Source: an uncultured Mailhella sp.
Lineage (GTDB): Bacteria; Desulfobacterota; Desulfovibrionia; Desulfovibrionales; Desulfovibrionaceae
Direction: 5' to 3'
Assembly (NCBI GenBank): GCA_944322635.1
Contig: CALUPL010000057.1
Span: forward strand, 1 to 64,000
DNA length: 64,000 nucleotides
Positions 17,208 through 26,458 of this stretch are shown here, piece after piece. The notes beneath the pieces were generated by a model. The model worked only from the letters and a program-made list of their open reading frames with translations. It was not told the origin of the DNA and did not search any database. The number at the start of each line of letters is the position of its first letter. Within the stretch, counting starts at the first letter, position 1. Position numbers and translations under genes: made by a program.

Positions 17208-19211
17208 CTAGCGTCTTTCGAGGACGAGCATGGTCAGCGGCGGCAGGTAAAGGGTGATATCCTGCATATCGATTCCGGTGGAGGCGTCGCTGAAGTGTTC
17301 GGTGGGAGGGGTATGGGGGACGAGGTTGCCGCAGCCGCCGAAGCGCGGCTCATCGGAGGAGAGGATTTCCACGTATTTCCCCGGCTCCACGCGGAAGCGG
17401 AATTCGGGTTCCGGGCGGGTTTCGTGGAAGTTGAAGGCGAAGAGGAGTCTGCCGCGGGAGAAGGCAAGCAGTCTCTTGTCTTCATGGATGAAGCGGAATT
17501 CCGGGTTCCGGGCGAAGTCGCGGCGGTGTTTATCCACAATTTCCTTCATCTGTGCCTTATCCCAGCGGGCAAGGGCGGCGTAGAAGGAAAGCTGGTCTTC
17601 GGCAAGCTGCCACTGCCGGTGGGCGTGTTCCTGGTCGTCGAGCCATTCGGGGTGACCGAATTCCGCGCCCATGAAGTTGAGGTAGCCTGCGTCGGCGGAC
17701 ATGAGGGTAATGCCGCGCATGAGCCGGTAGAGGGCCACGCCGCGGGTTTCGTTCCAGGTGGCGTTGAAGGGGCTCATGCGGGTGTACATGGCGTCGCCCA
17801 CGAGTCGCCAGATCATGGCATCGTCGCCGTTGATGCACTGATCGTGGCATTCCACGTAACTTATGGTACGGTCGTAGGGGCGATGATTGGTCATTTCGTA
17901 CCAGAGGCGTCCCATGGCGGACGGCGTTTTCACGTACTTGCCCCAGAAATCGGGCAGGCCCATGGCAAAGCGGTAATCAAAGCCGAGTCCGCCCTGTTCC
18001 GGGCGGCAGGTCAGGCCGGGCATGCCGCTGAATTCCTCGGCAATGGTCACGGCCGAAGGATTCAATTCATGGACAAGCTCGTTGGCCAGGCAGAGATAAA
18101 GCTCCCCGGCGGCGTTGGTACGACGGCTGCCGTCGGGCGCGTAGAAGCAGCGGCCCACGTGCTCGAAGCTGTCGCCTATGCCGTGATCGGTGTAGAGCAT
18201 GTTGCCCACGGCGTCGAAACGGAAGCCGTCCACATGAAACTCTTCCATCCAGTAACGGCAGTTGGAAAGCAGGAAACGGCGGGTCATGTCCCTGCCGAAA
18301 TCGAAGGACGGCGTACCCCACTGATTGGAGCGCTCATCGAAGAAATAGGAACTCGTATCGTAGCGCGCCAGTCCCTGCTCGGTATTGGCGCAGGCATGGG
18401 CGTGCGTAATGTCGAGAATGACGGAAAGGCCCAGACGATGCGCCTCATCCACCAGGCGACAGAATCCGTCCGGCTTGCCGTAGCGCGAGGAAGGCGCAAA
18501 ATAGCTGCTCACCTGATAGCCGAAGGACTTATAAAGCGGATGCTCCGGCACGCCCATGAGCTGCACGGCGGTGTATCCGCAGGATTTTATACGCGGCAGC
18601 ATGTCGCGGATGAAATCGTCGTAACTGCCTATGGAGCCGGGCGTGTGATTGCGGGCGTCCTGCGACATGCCAATGTGCGCCTCGTAAATGCGCGGGAACT
18701 TCGGCCGGACGGGACGGGGATGCCGGAACTCATAAGGCTTTTCTGGATTCCACACGCGGGCGCACCACATATCGGGATTGTCTTTGTTCTGCTCCACCCA
18801 GCGGGCGAAGGCTGGCACGCGGCGCACGATGCCCGGCTCTCCCGCTCCTTCCAGATGCAGCTCGTAGTAATCGCCGTGGGCAAGGGCATCCTTCGGCAGA
18901 TAGATGCGCCACAGTCCGCCGCCCGCGTTCACCATCTCCCATTCCGGACGGCGTTCGAAATTCGTGCGGTTTGAAACCAGCCACACGCGCGCAGCCTGCG
19001 GCATCCATTCCGCCATGAGCCAGGAGTCGCGCCCCTCAGGATCGGGAACCTGATGCAGCCCCAGCCTTTCATGCAGATCGGCATAATGCACAAGCGAGCC
19101 GTAGCCCCGGCGCAGACGCGCCGTTTCATCCTGAAAACGCTGCGTTCTCTCACGCAGAAAGGAGCGATAATCGGAAAGCTCATTGTCGGTCAACGGATTC
19201 AGAAGCGCCAT
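17208..19211 (-). CDS. 1,4-alpha-glucan branching enzyme, eukaryote-like type
   Basis: This is a 667-residue GH13 enzyme of the glycogen-branching type: it cleaves an alpha-1,4 chain and re-attaches it by an alpha-1,6 bond. It has an N-terminal CBM48-like region (about 70-150), then the (beta/alpha)8 barrel with the nucleophile Asp in GFRFDAVGNM (D333), the acid Glu in TIAEEFSGM (about 392-393) and the transition-state His-Asp in ECHDQ (456-457). A small all-beta C-terminal domain follows. The layout and length are those of the eukaryote-like (GH13_8) subgroup rather than E. coli GlgB. The start at 19211 is decided by AAGGAG six bases upstream; the track frame opens 19 codons earlier without a ribosome site. 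No other glycogen gene is near. Confidence 0.9.
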   Translation of the reverse strand: MALLNPLTDNELSDYRSFLRERTQRFQDETARLRRGYGSLVHYADLHERLGLHQVPDPEGRDSWLMAEWMPQAARVWLVSNRTNFERRPEWEMVNAGGGLWRIYLPKDALAHGDYYELHLEGAGEPGIVRRVPAFARWVEQNKDNPDMWCARVWNPEKPYEFRHPRPVRPKFPRIYEAHIGMSQDARNHTPGSIGSYDDFIRDMLPRIKSCGYTAVQLMGVPEHPLYKSFGYQVSSYFAPSSRYGKPDGFCRLVDEAHRLGLSVILDITHAHACANTEQGLARYDTSSYFFDERSNQWGTPSFDFGRDMTRRFLLSNCRYWMEEFHVDGFRFDAVGNMLYTDHGIGDSFEHVGRCFYAPDGSRRTNAAGELYLCLANELVHELNPSAVTIAEEFSGMPGLTCRPEQGGLGFDYRFAMGLPDFWGKYVKTPSAMGRLWYEMTNHRPYDRTISYVECHDQCINGDDAMIWRLVGDAMYTRMSPFNATWNETRGVALYRLMRGITLMSADAGYLNFMGAEFGHPEWLDDQEHAHRQWQLAEDQLSFYAALARWDKAQMKEIVDKHRRDFARNPEFRFIHEDKRLLAFSRGRLLFAFNFHETRPEPEFRFRVEPGKYVEILSSDEPRFGGCGNLVPHTPPTEHFSDASTGIDMQDITLYLPPLTMLVLERR

Positions 19212-20143
19212 GCCAAACTCCTTGCCAAGCCGTTCCATCATCAGTCCCGCTCCGCAGGACCTCTGCATCCCATTCCCTTCCGCAATCTGCCGCCGAAAGC
19301 GGCGCGCGGCTCTTTCCCTGAAGCATAACGGATATGAAGCCGGGGAGCAATCAATACGACAAAGACCTGTTTATTTCCGACGCGGACTTTCCCGACGGGG
19401 CTGAAAGACTGGCTGCCCCTCGCCGACAGACCTTTCCCGGAGGGCAAACACACGCCCTCCCTGAAAATCCATCTGGGAAATCCTTCCAAGCTCACCGATG
19501 TTGACGCAACGCGGAAACATCGGTCGGCAACCGCAGGCGGGCGCAGACCTTTTCCTACGCCGGAGTACCTCAGCCGCCCGTTTGCTCCAGACACGCTGTA
19601 CTGGCTGCAAAACTTGCACGACGCCCGCTGCGCTTTCGGCGGAAGTGAATTCCGCCTGCTTGCGGCCGTCGGCCGGGCTCCTGACGTCGTCCGGGGCCCC
19701 AGAGCGTTGAGAAATGGTTGAAGGGAAACACCCGGAGCGTTGAGACTGCGGAAAGAAAAAAACTCACGCTTTTTTGAACGTTGAGAAGCGGCCGTTCCGT
19801 GCAGCCGCTTTCTCCCGGAACGTTGAAACGACCGGCCTTTGCCTACGAAAGGTTCCCAGAGCATCAGTCAAACGCTCTGCCGTAAACATCTGGGAAATCC
19901 TTCCAGGCTCACCGATGTTGACGCAACGCGGAAACATCGGTCGGCAACCGCAGGCGGGCGCAGCCGCGCACGCCTGCCGAGCCTTCCGGCTCCGGCGTTA
20001 CCCCCTCTGCCCTCCCGCCTTTTTCGAAGACCGACTCCGGGCATCCGCACGACGCCCGCCGCTGCGGCGAAGCCGCAAGGCGAAACAGGGGGGCGCGGGG
20101 GGAATTATTTCCCCCGCACTGCCTTTCCTGCCTTTCCTGCCTT
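19212..20143. repeat. Intergenic repeat mosaic 2 (A-E-B then A-D-C)
   Basis: No gene is seen here. The first ~250 bp are unique sequence. Then two composites follow. A-E-B has A at 19471-19546, E at 19547-19588 and B at 19589-19711. A-D-C has A at 19821-19963, D at about 19985-20045 and C at 20060-20143. Module A contains CCGATGTT ... AACATCGG, an 8-bp stem with an inner CCGC/GCGG. Module C ends exactly at the stop codon of the minus-strand gene 20144. The A-D-C composite is nearly the same as those at 31139-31504 and 62892-63212. Confidence 0.85.
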
Positions 20144-22963
20144 TTACTTTTCGGCGTCGGCGCGGGCGGCTGCGGCCTCTTCGGTGAGGTACTGCACGGC
20201 GAGTCTTGCGGAAAGGGCGAGCTGGTCTTCGCGGGACATGGATTCGTCGTCCATTTTAGCGGTAAGCACTTCGTTCAGGATACGGCCTATCATGGGGCCG
20301 GGCTGGACGCCGAGGCGTTTCAGGTCGTCGCCGTTCACGTCGGGTTTCATCTGTCGGCCCATGTAGATGTAGCGCGTCAGTTTTTCATGCTGTTCGGGGT
20401 TGTCTTCCTGGGCCAGCAGGTAGAGCAGCGTTTCGAGGGGGGCGCGGCCGAGCATGCGGTGCAGGTCGCTGAGCGAGCCTTTTTTCTTTTCCCACTGGGT
20501 CATGCCGGAACGCGCGGCCATGATGGAGGCGCGTACCTGCATGGTCTCACGCTTGCGCTTGTCGGAAAACTGGAGTCTGTCGAGCAGGGATTCCACTTCC
20601 GGGGCGGGAGCGCGCCGGCACAGGGCAATGAGCATGAGCATGAGCAGATCCGGCTCTTCGGGCAGGTACATTCTCATGTACCATTCAAGCACGCGGCGCA
20701 CTCTGTCGGCCATGTCGCGCTTTTCGTCGTTCATGGCGAGAAGCGGATGCACTTCGGCAAGCAGGCCGAGTTCATCCATGCGGCGGAAGCCGAGATAGGG
20801 GTTGCGTTCCTCCATCATGAGTTCAAGCTCGTGGCAGATGCGCGAACCGGACAGGTGATGAATGAGGTGCAGATCGTCTATGGCATTGCGCATGAAGCGT
20901 TCGCACTGCACGCCCATGCGGAATCCGTAACGCTGCTCGAAGCGCACGGCACGGAACATTCGCGTAGGGTCTTCCACAAAGCTCAGAGCGTGCAGGGTAC
21001 GTATGCGCTTGTTGCGAATGTCCTCCTGCCCGTCGAAGAAGTCCACGAGCTGGCCGAACACCTGCGGATTGAGGCGTACGGCCATGGCATTGATGGAAAA
21101 ATCGCGGCGGTAGAGATCCATTTTGATGGAACCGCGCTCCACCTGCGGAAGCGCGCCGGGTTCGGAATAGAATTCCAGACGCGCAGTGGCTATGTCCACC
21201 TTGATTTCCGTGGTGTCGGCAAGATGCGTGCGGCGATGCTTTTCCACGTCGGCGCACAGGCTTTCGGCCGGAAACACCAGCATGGCGGTCATGAATTCCC
21301 GGTGTTCGCGCACGCGGCCCTTGAGACGTATGGCCAGATTGTGGGCAAAGGCCATGGCGTCGCCCTCAATGACGAGGTCTATGTCGATGTCCGGCCACTT
21401 GAGGCCCTTGCCGTCCATGACGAGATCCCGCACGAAACCGCCCACCACATAGACGGATGCGTTTATCTCCTGCCCTATTTCACCTGCCATGCGCAGAAAA
21501 TCGAGGCACGGCGCGGAAAGCCGCTTGCGCATGACGGAGGTAAGATTTCTTTCCTTGCGGGCCTTGCGGCTCACCGGCGGAATGTGCGCGCCGTTTTCGC
21601 CCATGAACAGACGTATGATGTCGGTGCGCGTGACCACGCCCACCACGGAACGGGTCATGAGCTCGGCCTCGCGGGCCTCCTCATCCGCTGCTTCCACGTC
21701 GCCGCCGCCCACCACGGGAATGAGCCTCTGCTGACAGCCCACCATGATATCGACAAGTTCCTGAATGCCCGCGCTTTCGGGCACCACGCTGAAGCTGCGC
21801 TGCATGTACATGCTCACCTTGATGTGCGCCAGCCCGTGACTCGACGCCTTGGCCGCGGTTTCCTGCGAAAGAATACCTATGCAGCGCTGCGTACCGTCAG
21901 CAAAAATGGGCACGGCCTTGAGTCCGTAGCGTATCATGAGCGCCTGCGCCTCACCTATGGTCAGCCGCTCCGAAGCCCCGAGTGCGGGACTCGTCATGAG
22001 CTTGCCCGCGTTTTCGTCGGCGTTCACGATGAGCGAAGCCTGCATTTTGAGAAAGTCGCGCACCTGGGGCAGCGTCATGTCCTTCACCGAGGCAGAGGCC
22101 GCGTAATAGTGCCCTCCGCCGCCGAGCCTGCGGCATATTTCGCCCACATCCACCAGAGGCGTGCGGCTGCGGCCCACCACCTGCACCTTGTCTTCCATGG
22201 AAGCCACGGCAAAAATCACGGAACAGTCCTCTATTTCCATGATGCGCGGGGCAAGCGTGGCAAAGTCTTCAAGAAACGTCTCGCTCTGCATGGACGATAT
22301 GGCCATGACCACCCCGCCGCCTATGTCGCGCGCCTGCGTGTTCTCCAGCATGGCGGAAAGAGCCTTGAGCTGTTCGCGCCCCATGACGCGGGTGATGAGA
22401 CGACTCACCACGGCAAGATCGGCCCCGCGGGAAAGCAGCCATGACGCAGCGTCGAAATCGCGCGGCGTGGTGGAACTGTACACGAACGAACCCGTATCGC
22501 CGTAAATGCCCCCGGCAAGAGACGTGGCAATTTCGCACGTCACCTCAAGGTTTCGACGGCGTATCTCCTCCACCAGAAACGTGCTCACCGCCCCCACTCT
22601 GTCATCCATCATGAGCGTGGCGGCAAGGCGGTCGTCGCCCTCGTCGTCGCTCAGCGGGTGATGATCCCATACGTGAATGTCGAGATCTCCGCGCTCCAGC
22701 AGCTTCTTCACCTGCGGCAGACGGCTTGCCAGATGCGTGTCCACCACCACGAGACGCCGCACCTGCGAAATGTCGAGCTCCCGCTGACTGACGCAGGGAT
22801 ACAGAGGCTCCACCACCTCGTCGTAGAACTCCTGCACCTGCCGCTCCTGACTGCCGGGAAAAAGCAGCACGGCGTCGGGATACAGCACGAGCGCGCCCAC
22901 CAGAGCGGCAAGGGCGTCGTTGTCGGCATTGGCATGACAGGTGATGACGGTTTCTGCAATCAT
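20144..22963 (-). CDS. tRNA nucleotidyltransferase/poly(A) polymerase with DHH and CBS domains
   Basis: This is a 939-residue multidomain protein. The N-terminal ~310 residues are a DHH-type phosphoesterase: CHANADNDALAA near residue 9, DHHPLSDDEGD near 100. Two CBS domains follow (about 320-450). Then comes the class II nucleotidyltransferase head with VYVVGGFVRDL and the catalytic carboxylates in WPDIDIDLVI (about 535), RRDFSINAMA near 640, and the RNA-binding C-terminal part. This long architecture is known from A-adding enzymes of deep-branching bacteria and deltaproteobacteria, where CC- and A-addition are split. That assignment here is by architecture only. The ATG at 22963 has AGGA upstream; a TTG at 22972 would sit directly on it. 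Confidence 0.88.
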   Translation of the reverse strand: MIAETVITCHANADNDALAALVGALVLYPDAVLLFPGSQERQVQEFYDEVVEPLYPCVSQRELDISQVRRLVVVDTHLASRLPQVKKLLERGDLDIHVWDHHPLSDDEGDDRLAATLMMDDRVGAVSTFLVEEIRRRNLEVTCEIATSLAGGIYGDTGSFVYSSTTPRDFDAASWLLSRGADLAVVSRLITRVMGREQLKALSAMLENTQARDIGGGVVMAISSMQSETFLEDFATLAPRIMEIEDCSVIFAVASMEDKVQVVGRSRTPLVDVGEICRRLGGGGHYYAASASVKDMTLPQVRDFLKMQASLIVNADENAGKLMTSPALGASERLTIGEAQALMIRYGLKAVPIFADGTQRCIGILSQETAAKASSHGLAHIKVSMYMQRSFSVVPESAGIQELVDIMVGCQQRLIPVVGGGDVEAADEEAREAELMTRSVVGVVTRTDIIRLFMGENGAHIPPVSRKARKERNLTSVMRKRLSAPCLDFLRMAGEIGQEINASVYVVGGFVRDLVMDGKGLKWPDIDIDLVIEGDAMAFAHNLAIRLKGRVREHREFMTAMLVFPAESLCADVEKHRRTHLADTTEIKVDIATARLEFYSEPGALPQVERGSIKMDLYRRDFSINAMAVRLNPQVFGQLVDFFDGQEDIRNKRIRTLHALSFVEDPTRMFRAVRFEQRYGFRMGVQCERFMRNAIDDLHLIHHLSGSRICHELELMMEERNPYLGFRRMDELGLLAEVHPLLAMNDEKRDMADRVRRVLEWYMRMYLPEEPDLLMLMLIALCRRAPAPEVESLLDRLQFSDKRKRETMQVRASIMAARSGMTQWEKKKGSLSDLHRMLGRAPLETLLYLLAQEDNPEQHEKLTRYIYMGRQMKPDVNGDDLKRLGVQPGPMIGRILNEVLTAKMDDESMSREDQLALSARLAVQYLTEEAAAARADAEK

Positions 22964-23049
22964 GAGGGTCAATCCTTTATGTTTTCCCCTCCCCGTAAGG
23001 AAGGCGTATTTTCAGACGGAACGCTTTTCGGCCGCACGCCGCAGTATCT

Positions 23050-24315
23050 TCACCCCGCGGACGAAGCCCGGACGTCCCCGCCCGTACCGTTTTCGTCTGC
23101 GTTTTCCGCGCCTGCCGTTCTCTCCTGCCCGGCAGAAACACGGTCTTCCTCCCCTTCCCCGGCAACGGCGGCTCCGCCCGATGCCGGGTGAAACAGATTG
23201 CGCGGATGGCAGCGACGGTACACGTCTTCCAGAAGGTCGGAACGCACATGGGTGTACAGCTCCGTGGCCGCAAGGTCACTATGACCGAGCAGCATCTGCA
23301 CGGTGCGCAGATCCGCCCCCCCTTCCAGAAGATGCGTGGCAAAGGTGTGCCGCATGGTGTGCGGAGAAATGTCGCGTCCTATGCGGGCTTCCAGCGCATA
23401 GCGGCGAATGAGCTTCCACACCGCCTGCCGGGTCAGCCCCCGGCCGGAACGGTTCAGAAAAATACGGCTGTCCTGCGGCATGAAATCCGGACGCACGTTG
23501 TTCAGATAGTCCTCCATGACCGCCACGGCACGCGCGTGCATGGGCACGATGCGCTCCTTGCGTCCCTTGCCGAACACGCGCACGACCCCGCTCTGAAGGT
23601 CAATGTCGAGCGGGCGCAGATTGACGAGTTCGGAAACGCGCAGACCGGAAGCATACATGAGTTCCAGCATGGCGCGGTCACGCCGACCGAGACGGCTGTG
23701 CCTGTCCGGCGCATCCAAAAGACGCATGACCTCCTCGCGGGAAAGCACGTTGGGCAGCACGCGGGGCAGCTTGGGACCGTCCAGAAGCTCGGCCGGATTG
23801 CCGCTCATGAGGCCCTGATCCACGCACCAGCCGAGAAAGCCCCGCAGACAGGAAAGCCGCCGCGCAAGCGTGCGCTTGCCGTCGCCGCGCCGCCTGAGCC
23901 ACACCACGAAAAGCAGCAGCTGCTCGTCGTCCAGCGAGGAAAGCGCCTGCCTCGCCGTGAGCTTCTCCGCTCCGCTCTCCTCAAGAAACGTCGCAAGCGA
24001 GGCTATGTCCTGCCGGTAGGAATCCACGGTCATGGGCGAAAGGCCGCGCACGGCAAAAAGCTCGTCGAGCCAGCGTTCCCCGAGGGCCCGCAGACTGTCG
24101 GAAGGCGCACTCTTCGCCGCAGAAAACGCCGTGGGCTTTTCCTTTTTTTCCCCCTCCTGCGGGGAAGAAGGCGCGTCTATGACGGCCTGCGCCTCCAGAA
24201 CGGCCGATTGTTCCGGCTCCGGAGTCCGCGTCTTGCGGGGGCGTCCGCGCCCGCGCTTCACGGGCGCAGTCCACGGCTCCAAGCCGGGAACGGCCCCCTC
24301 CTTTTCTGCCGCCAT
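23050..24315 (-). CDS. Tyrosine recombinase XerC/XerD type with extended ends
   Basis: This 421-residue protein has a ~300-residue core that is a standard Xer recombinase: SAM-like N-terminal domain, then catalytic Arg in ASGLRVSEL, Lys in GKGRKERIV, His-x-x-Arg in HTMRHTFATHLL, His in LGHSDLAATELYTHV and its nucleophile Tyr. Such enzymes resolve chromosome dimers at dif. Unusual are a ~75-residue N-terminal extension containing the AT-hook-like KRGRGRPRKTR and an acidic Gly/Glu-rich tail of ~40 residues. The start at 24315 has a perfect AAGGAGG six bases upstream. No phage or integrative element is visible around it, which favours a housekeeping role. Confidence 0.88.
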   Translation of the reverse strand: MAAEKEGAVPGLEPWTAPVKRGRGRPRKTRTPEPEQSAVLEAQAVIDAPSSPQEGEKKEKPTAFSAAKSAPSDSLRALGERWLDELFAVRGLSPMTVDSYRQDIASLATFLEESGAEKLTARQALSSLDDEQLLLFVVWLRRRGDGKRTLARRLSCLRGFLGWCVDQGLMSGNPAELLDGPKLPRVLPNVLSREEVMRLLDAPDRHSRLGRRDRAMLELMYASGLRVSELVNLRPLDIDLQSGVVRVFGKGRKERIVPMHARAVAVMEDYLNNVRPDFMPQDSRIFLNRSGRGLTRQAVWKLIRRYALEARIGRDISPHTMRHTFATHLLEGGADLRTVQMLLGHSDLAATELYTHVRSDLLEDVYRRCHPRNLFHPASGGAAVAGEGEEDRVSAGQERTAGAENADENGTGGDVRASSAG

Positions 24316-24987
24316 GCCGAACCTCCTTTTCCGGGGCAATGCCCCGCGCATGAACGTGCCGGAGTTTCGTCCGGTCGTTTCCTTAAATTAACGGCGTCGG
24401 ACAAGAGCGTCAACGTTCCGCACGGAAGGAAAACGCAAAACCGGACCTCTCCGACATGGCGCCGTCAACCCGGCCTCAACGACGTCCCAGCCCCGACAAA
24501 AACAGAACTGCCCCTCCTTCGAACATCCGGCCCCTTTCCGCAGAACTTCGTCCTTAACGCCCGACCTGCAAACGACAGCCCGTCTGCCAAACGGGAAGTC
24601 CGGCCCAAAAGCGCATTCGCCGCCTGCACGACAACGCGCCGTTTTTGCGAAAAACGTTCCGGCAGGCGGATCCCTCCTCTTTCCCGCGCGCGTTTTTTTC
24701 GTATCAAGCCTTTCCGCCCAGAACAGGAAGAACACGCGCCGGTGCGGCACGTCGTTAGGACAATCTTCGGAAGCAAAAAAGAAAAGAAATTAAAATTATC
24801 AGTGATTTCGCGCCCCGATTCACGGCGCTTCGAACCTTTTTCCTTGTGAGAAGCATGCCTTTGCTTGAGATTTGTCTCTCTCCTCCCCTTGCCATCGACC
24901 GTCCATGACGGTATTGTGATGGCGCTAAAAATGTTCTTCCGCCGTATGGCATGACTCTGTATCTTCCGGGTGTGTGATTTGCCGACG
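24316..24987. other. Gene-free divergent intergenic region
   Basis: About 670 bp separate the divergent recombinase and membrane-protein genes. The region is GC-rich to about 24750, then AT-rich (24760-24830), where promoters are likely. I see no repeat module, RNA motif or convincing promoter pair. Confidence 0.55.
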
Positions 24988-25968
24988 ATGAAAAAATATC
25001 TGCCGATTCTGGGAAAGCTTCTCGTTCTTTTCATCTGTGCGCTGGCCTGCTGGCTTCTCTACGACAAGCTCAAGCGTTACAGTATGGAAGAAATCATCGA
25101 CAGCATACTTCACATACGGCACAGGCAGCTTGTTCTTGCCGTGGTTCTCGTCGTCATCAACTACGCCATTCTCGTGGGCTACGACTGGCTGGCCGTCAAG
25201 GCCATACATCGCCGTCTGCCCTTCCCCAGAGTCTGCCTCGTCTCCTTTGCCGGTTCGGCGGTAAGCTACAATCTCGGCGCGCTGCTCGGCGGCACCACCG
25301 TGCGTTACCGCCTCTACAGCGCCTGGGGCTTCCATCCCATAGACATCGTACGGCTCGTGCTCATGCTGGCCGTCACGTTCTGGATAGGCGCGCTCGGCCT
25401 CGCCGGAGGCGTGCTGCTCTTTGCCAACGTGCACATTCCGCCGGAACTCGGTATAGAACCCGGCCATATCCGCCCGCTCGGCGCCGCGCTGCTCGGACTG
25501 TGCATAATCTATCTTCTTGTGTGCTGGTGGGCCAGAGGCCGCGCCGTGCACATTTTCAAAAAGGAATTCGCCCTTCCCACTCTGCCCATCGCCCTCGCTC
25601 AGACCGCCGTGGCCTGCGCCGACCTGCTCGTGGCCGCCGCCTGCCTCTATGTGCTTCTGCCCGAACGCAGCACCATAACCTTCGCCGACTTTCTGCCCAA
25701 CTATCTGCTTGCCCAGGTGGCCGTGGTGCTCACCCACGTTCCCGGCGGCGTGGGCGTGCTCGAACTTATTCTCATGCACATCATTCACGGCGTGAACCCC
25801 AAGCGTCTCTTCGGCGCCATTCTCGTGTTCCGCGTGCTCTACTATCTCGTGCCCCTGCTCATTTCCCTGATCATGCTCTTCGCCTACGAATTCCGCCTGC
25901 GTCGCCGCACGCCGGAAGAAATAGCCCGGGAAGAAAAGGAAACCGAAGAGCTGCCCGAACATCGATAG
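24988..25968 (+). CDS. Inner-membrane protein of the lysylphosphatidylglycerol-synthase TM (UPF0104) family
   Basis: This ~326-residue protein has about eight hydrophobic segments. It carries features of the LPG synthetase TM-region family: SYNLGALLGGTTVRYRLY around residue 90-107 and HVPGGVGVLELILM near 252. The C-terminus is charged (RRRTPEEIAREEKETEE). Members lacking the synthase domain are membrane proteins of unknown transport or lipid role. Start choice is uncertain: ATG at 24988 (MKKYLP) is preferred over GTG at 24970 because it begins at the natural basic N-terminus, yet neither has a clear ribosome site. A terminator follows at 26190. Confidence 0.8.
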   Translation: MKKYLPILGKLLVLFICALACWLLYDKLKRYSMEEIIDSILHIRHRQLVLAVVLVVINYAILVGYDWLAVKAIHRRLPFPRVCLVSFAGSAVSYNLGALLGGTTVRYRLYSAWGFHPIDIVRLVLMLAVTFWIGALGLAGGVLLFANVHIPPELGIEPGHIRPLGAALLGLCIIYLLVCWWARGRAVHIFKKEFALPTLPIALAQTAVACADLLVAAACLYVLLPERSTITFADFLPNYLLAQVAVVLTHVPGGVGVLELILMHIIHGVNPKRLFGAILVFRVLYYLVPLLISLIMLFAYEFRLRRRTPEEIAREEKETEELPEHR

Positions 25969-26189
25969 CTTTTCCTCCGTGCACGGCGCTACGCCTCTTC
26001 CTCCGGCGGCCCGTTCTCCCCGCGGAAAGGAATTCCCTTCAAGCCCCCTGCGCTTCCTCCGGCTTCCCCCTCGTGCGCCTCTGCGGCACGACGTGCGCAA
26101 CGATGCGCATGACGCATCGACAACTCCCCGCAACGCATTCTCCTCTCCCACACGACGGAAACAGCCTTCTTCCGCTCCCCCGTCTTTCA

Positions 26190-26219
26190 GGCCGCGTTCC
26201 TTTCGAGCGCGGCCTTTTT
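26190..26219 (+). terminator. Terminator downstream of the UPF0104 gene
   Basis: GGCCGCG (26190-26196) pairs with CGCGGCC (26208-26214) and is followed by TTTTT. It separates the membrane-protein gene from the outer-membrane protein gene. The rest of the gap 25969-26458 holds only the regulatory site listed next. Confidence 0.8.
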
Positions 26220-26233
26220 CCGTTGTTACGGCG

Positions 26234-26272
26234 CATGATAATCATGGCGCGACTTTTCACCGGAGCTATAAC
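26234..26272 (+). promoter_or_regulatory. Palindrome plus -10 box upstream of the outer-membrane protein gene
   Basis: CATGATAATCATG (26234-26246) is a 6-1-6 palindrome. Its core TGATAATCAT equals the centre of the Fur consensus. A good TATAAC box follows at 26267-26272 with no -35 hexamer at the right distance, the palindrome occupying that place. This suggests a regulated promoter with a ~180-nt leader for the gene at 26459. Fur binding is a guess from the core match. Confidence 0.4.
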
Positions 26273-26458
26273 TTGTGCATGACCCGCAATGCCGGACCAA
26301 TGTGCCGGGGCCAGTGAAAGCCTCAACTCCAAAGCCCCCCCCTTGCGCCGCGCTTGCCGAACGGCCGCGTTCTCCGCTCTTTTCTCCGCGGTACGTCTCC
26401 GCCCGAAACATTCCGGAAAACGCGCTCCTTTCTCTACACCTTCAACAGGAGAAACGAC

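Noticed and set aside
23050-24315. Integrase of a mobile element
   Set aside because: No attachment-site repeats, phage genes or second recombinase are near; residues fit a chromosomal Xer protein.
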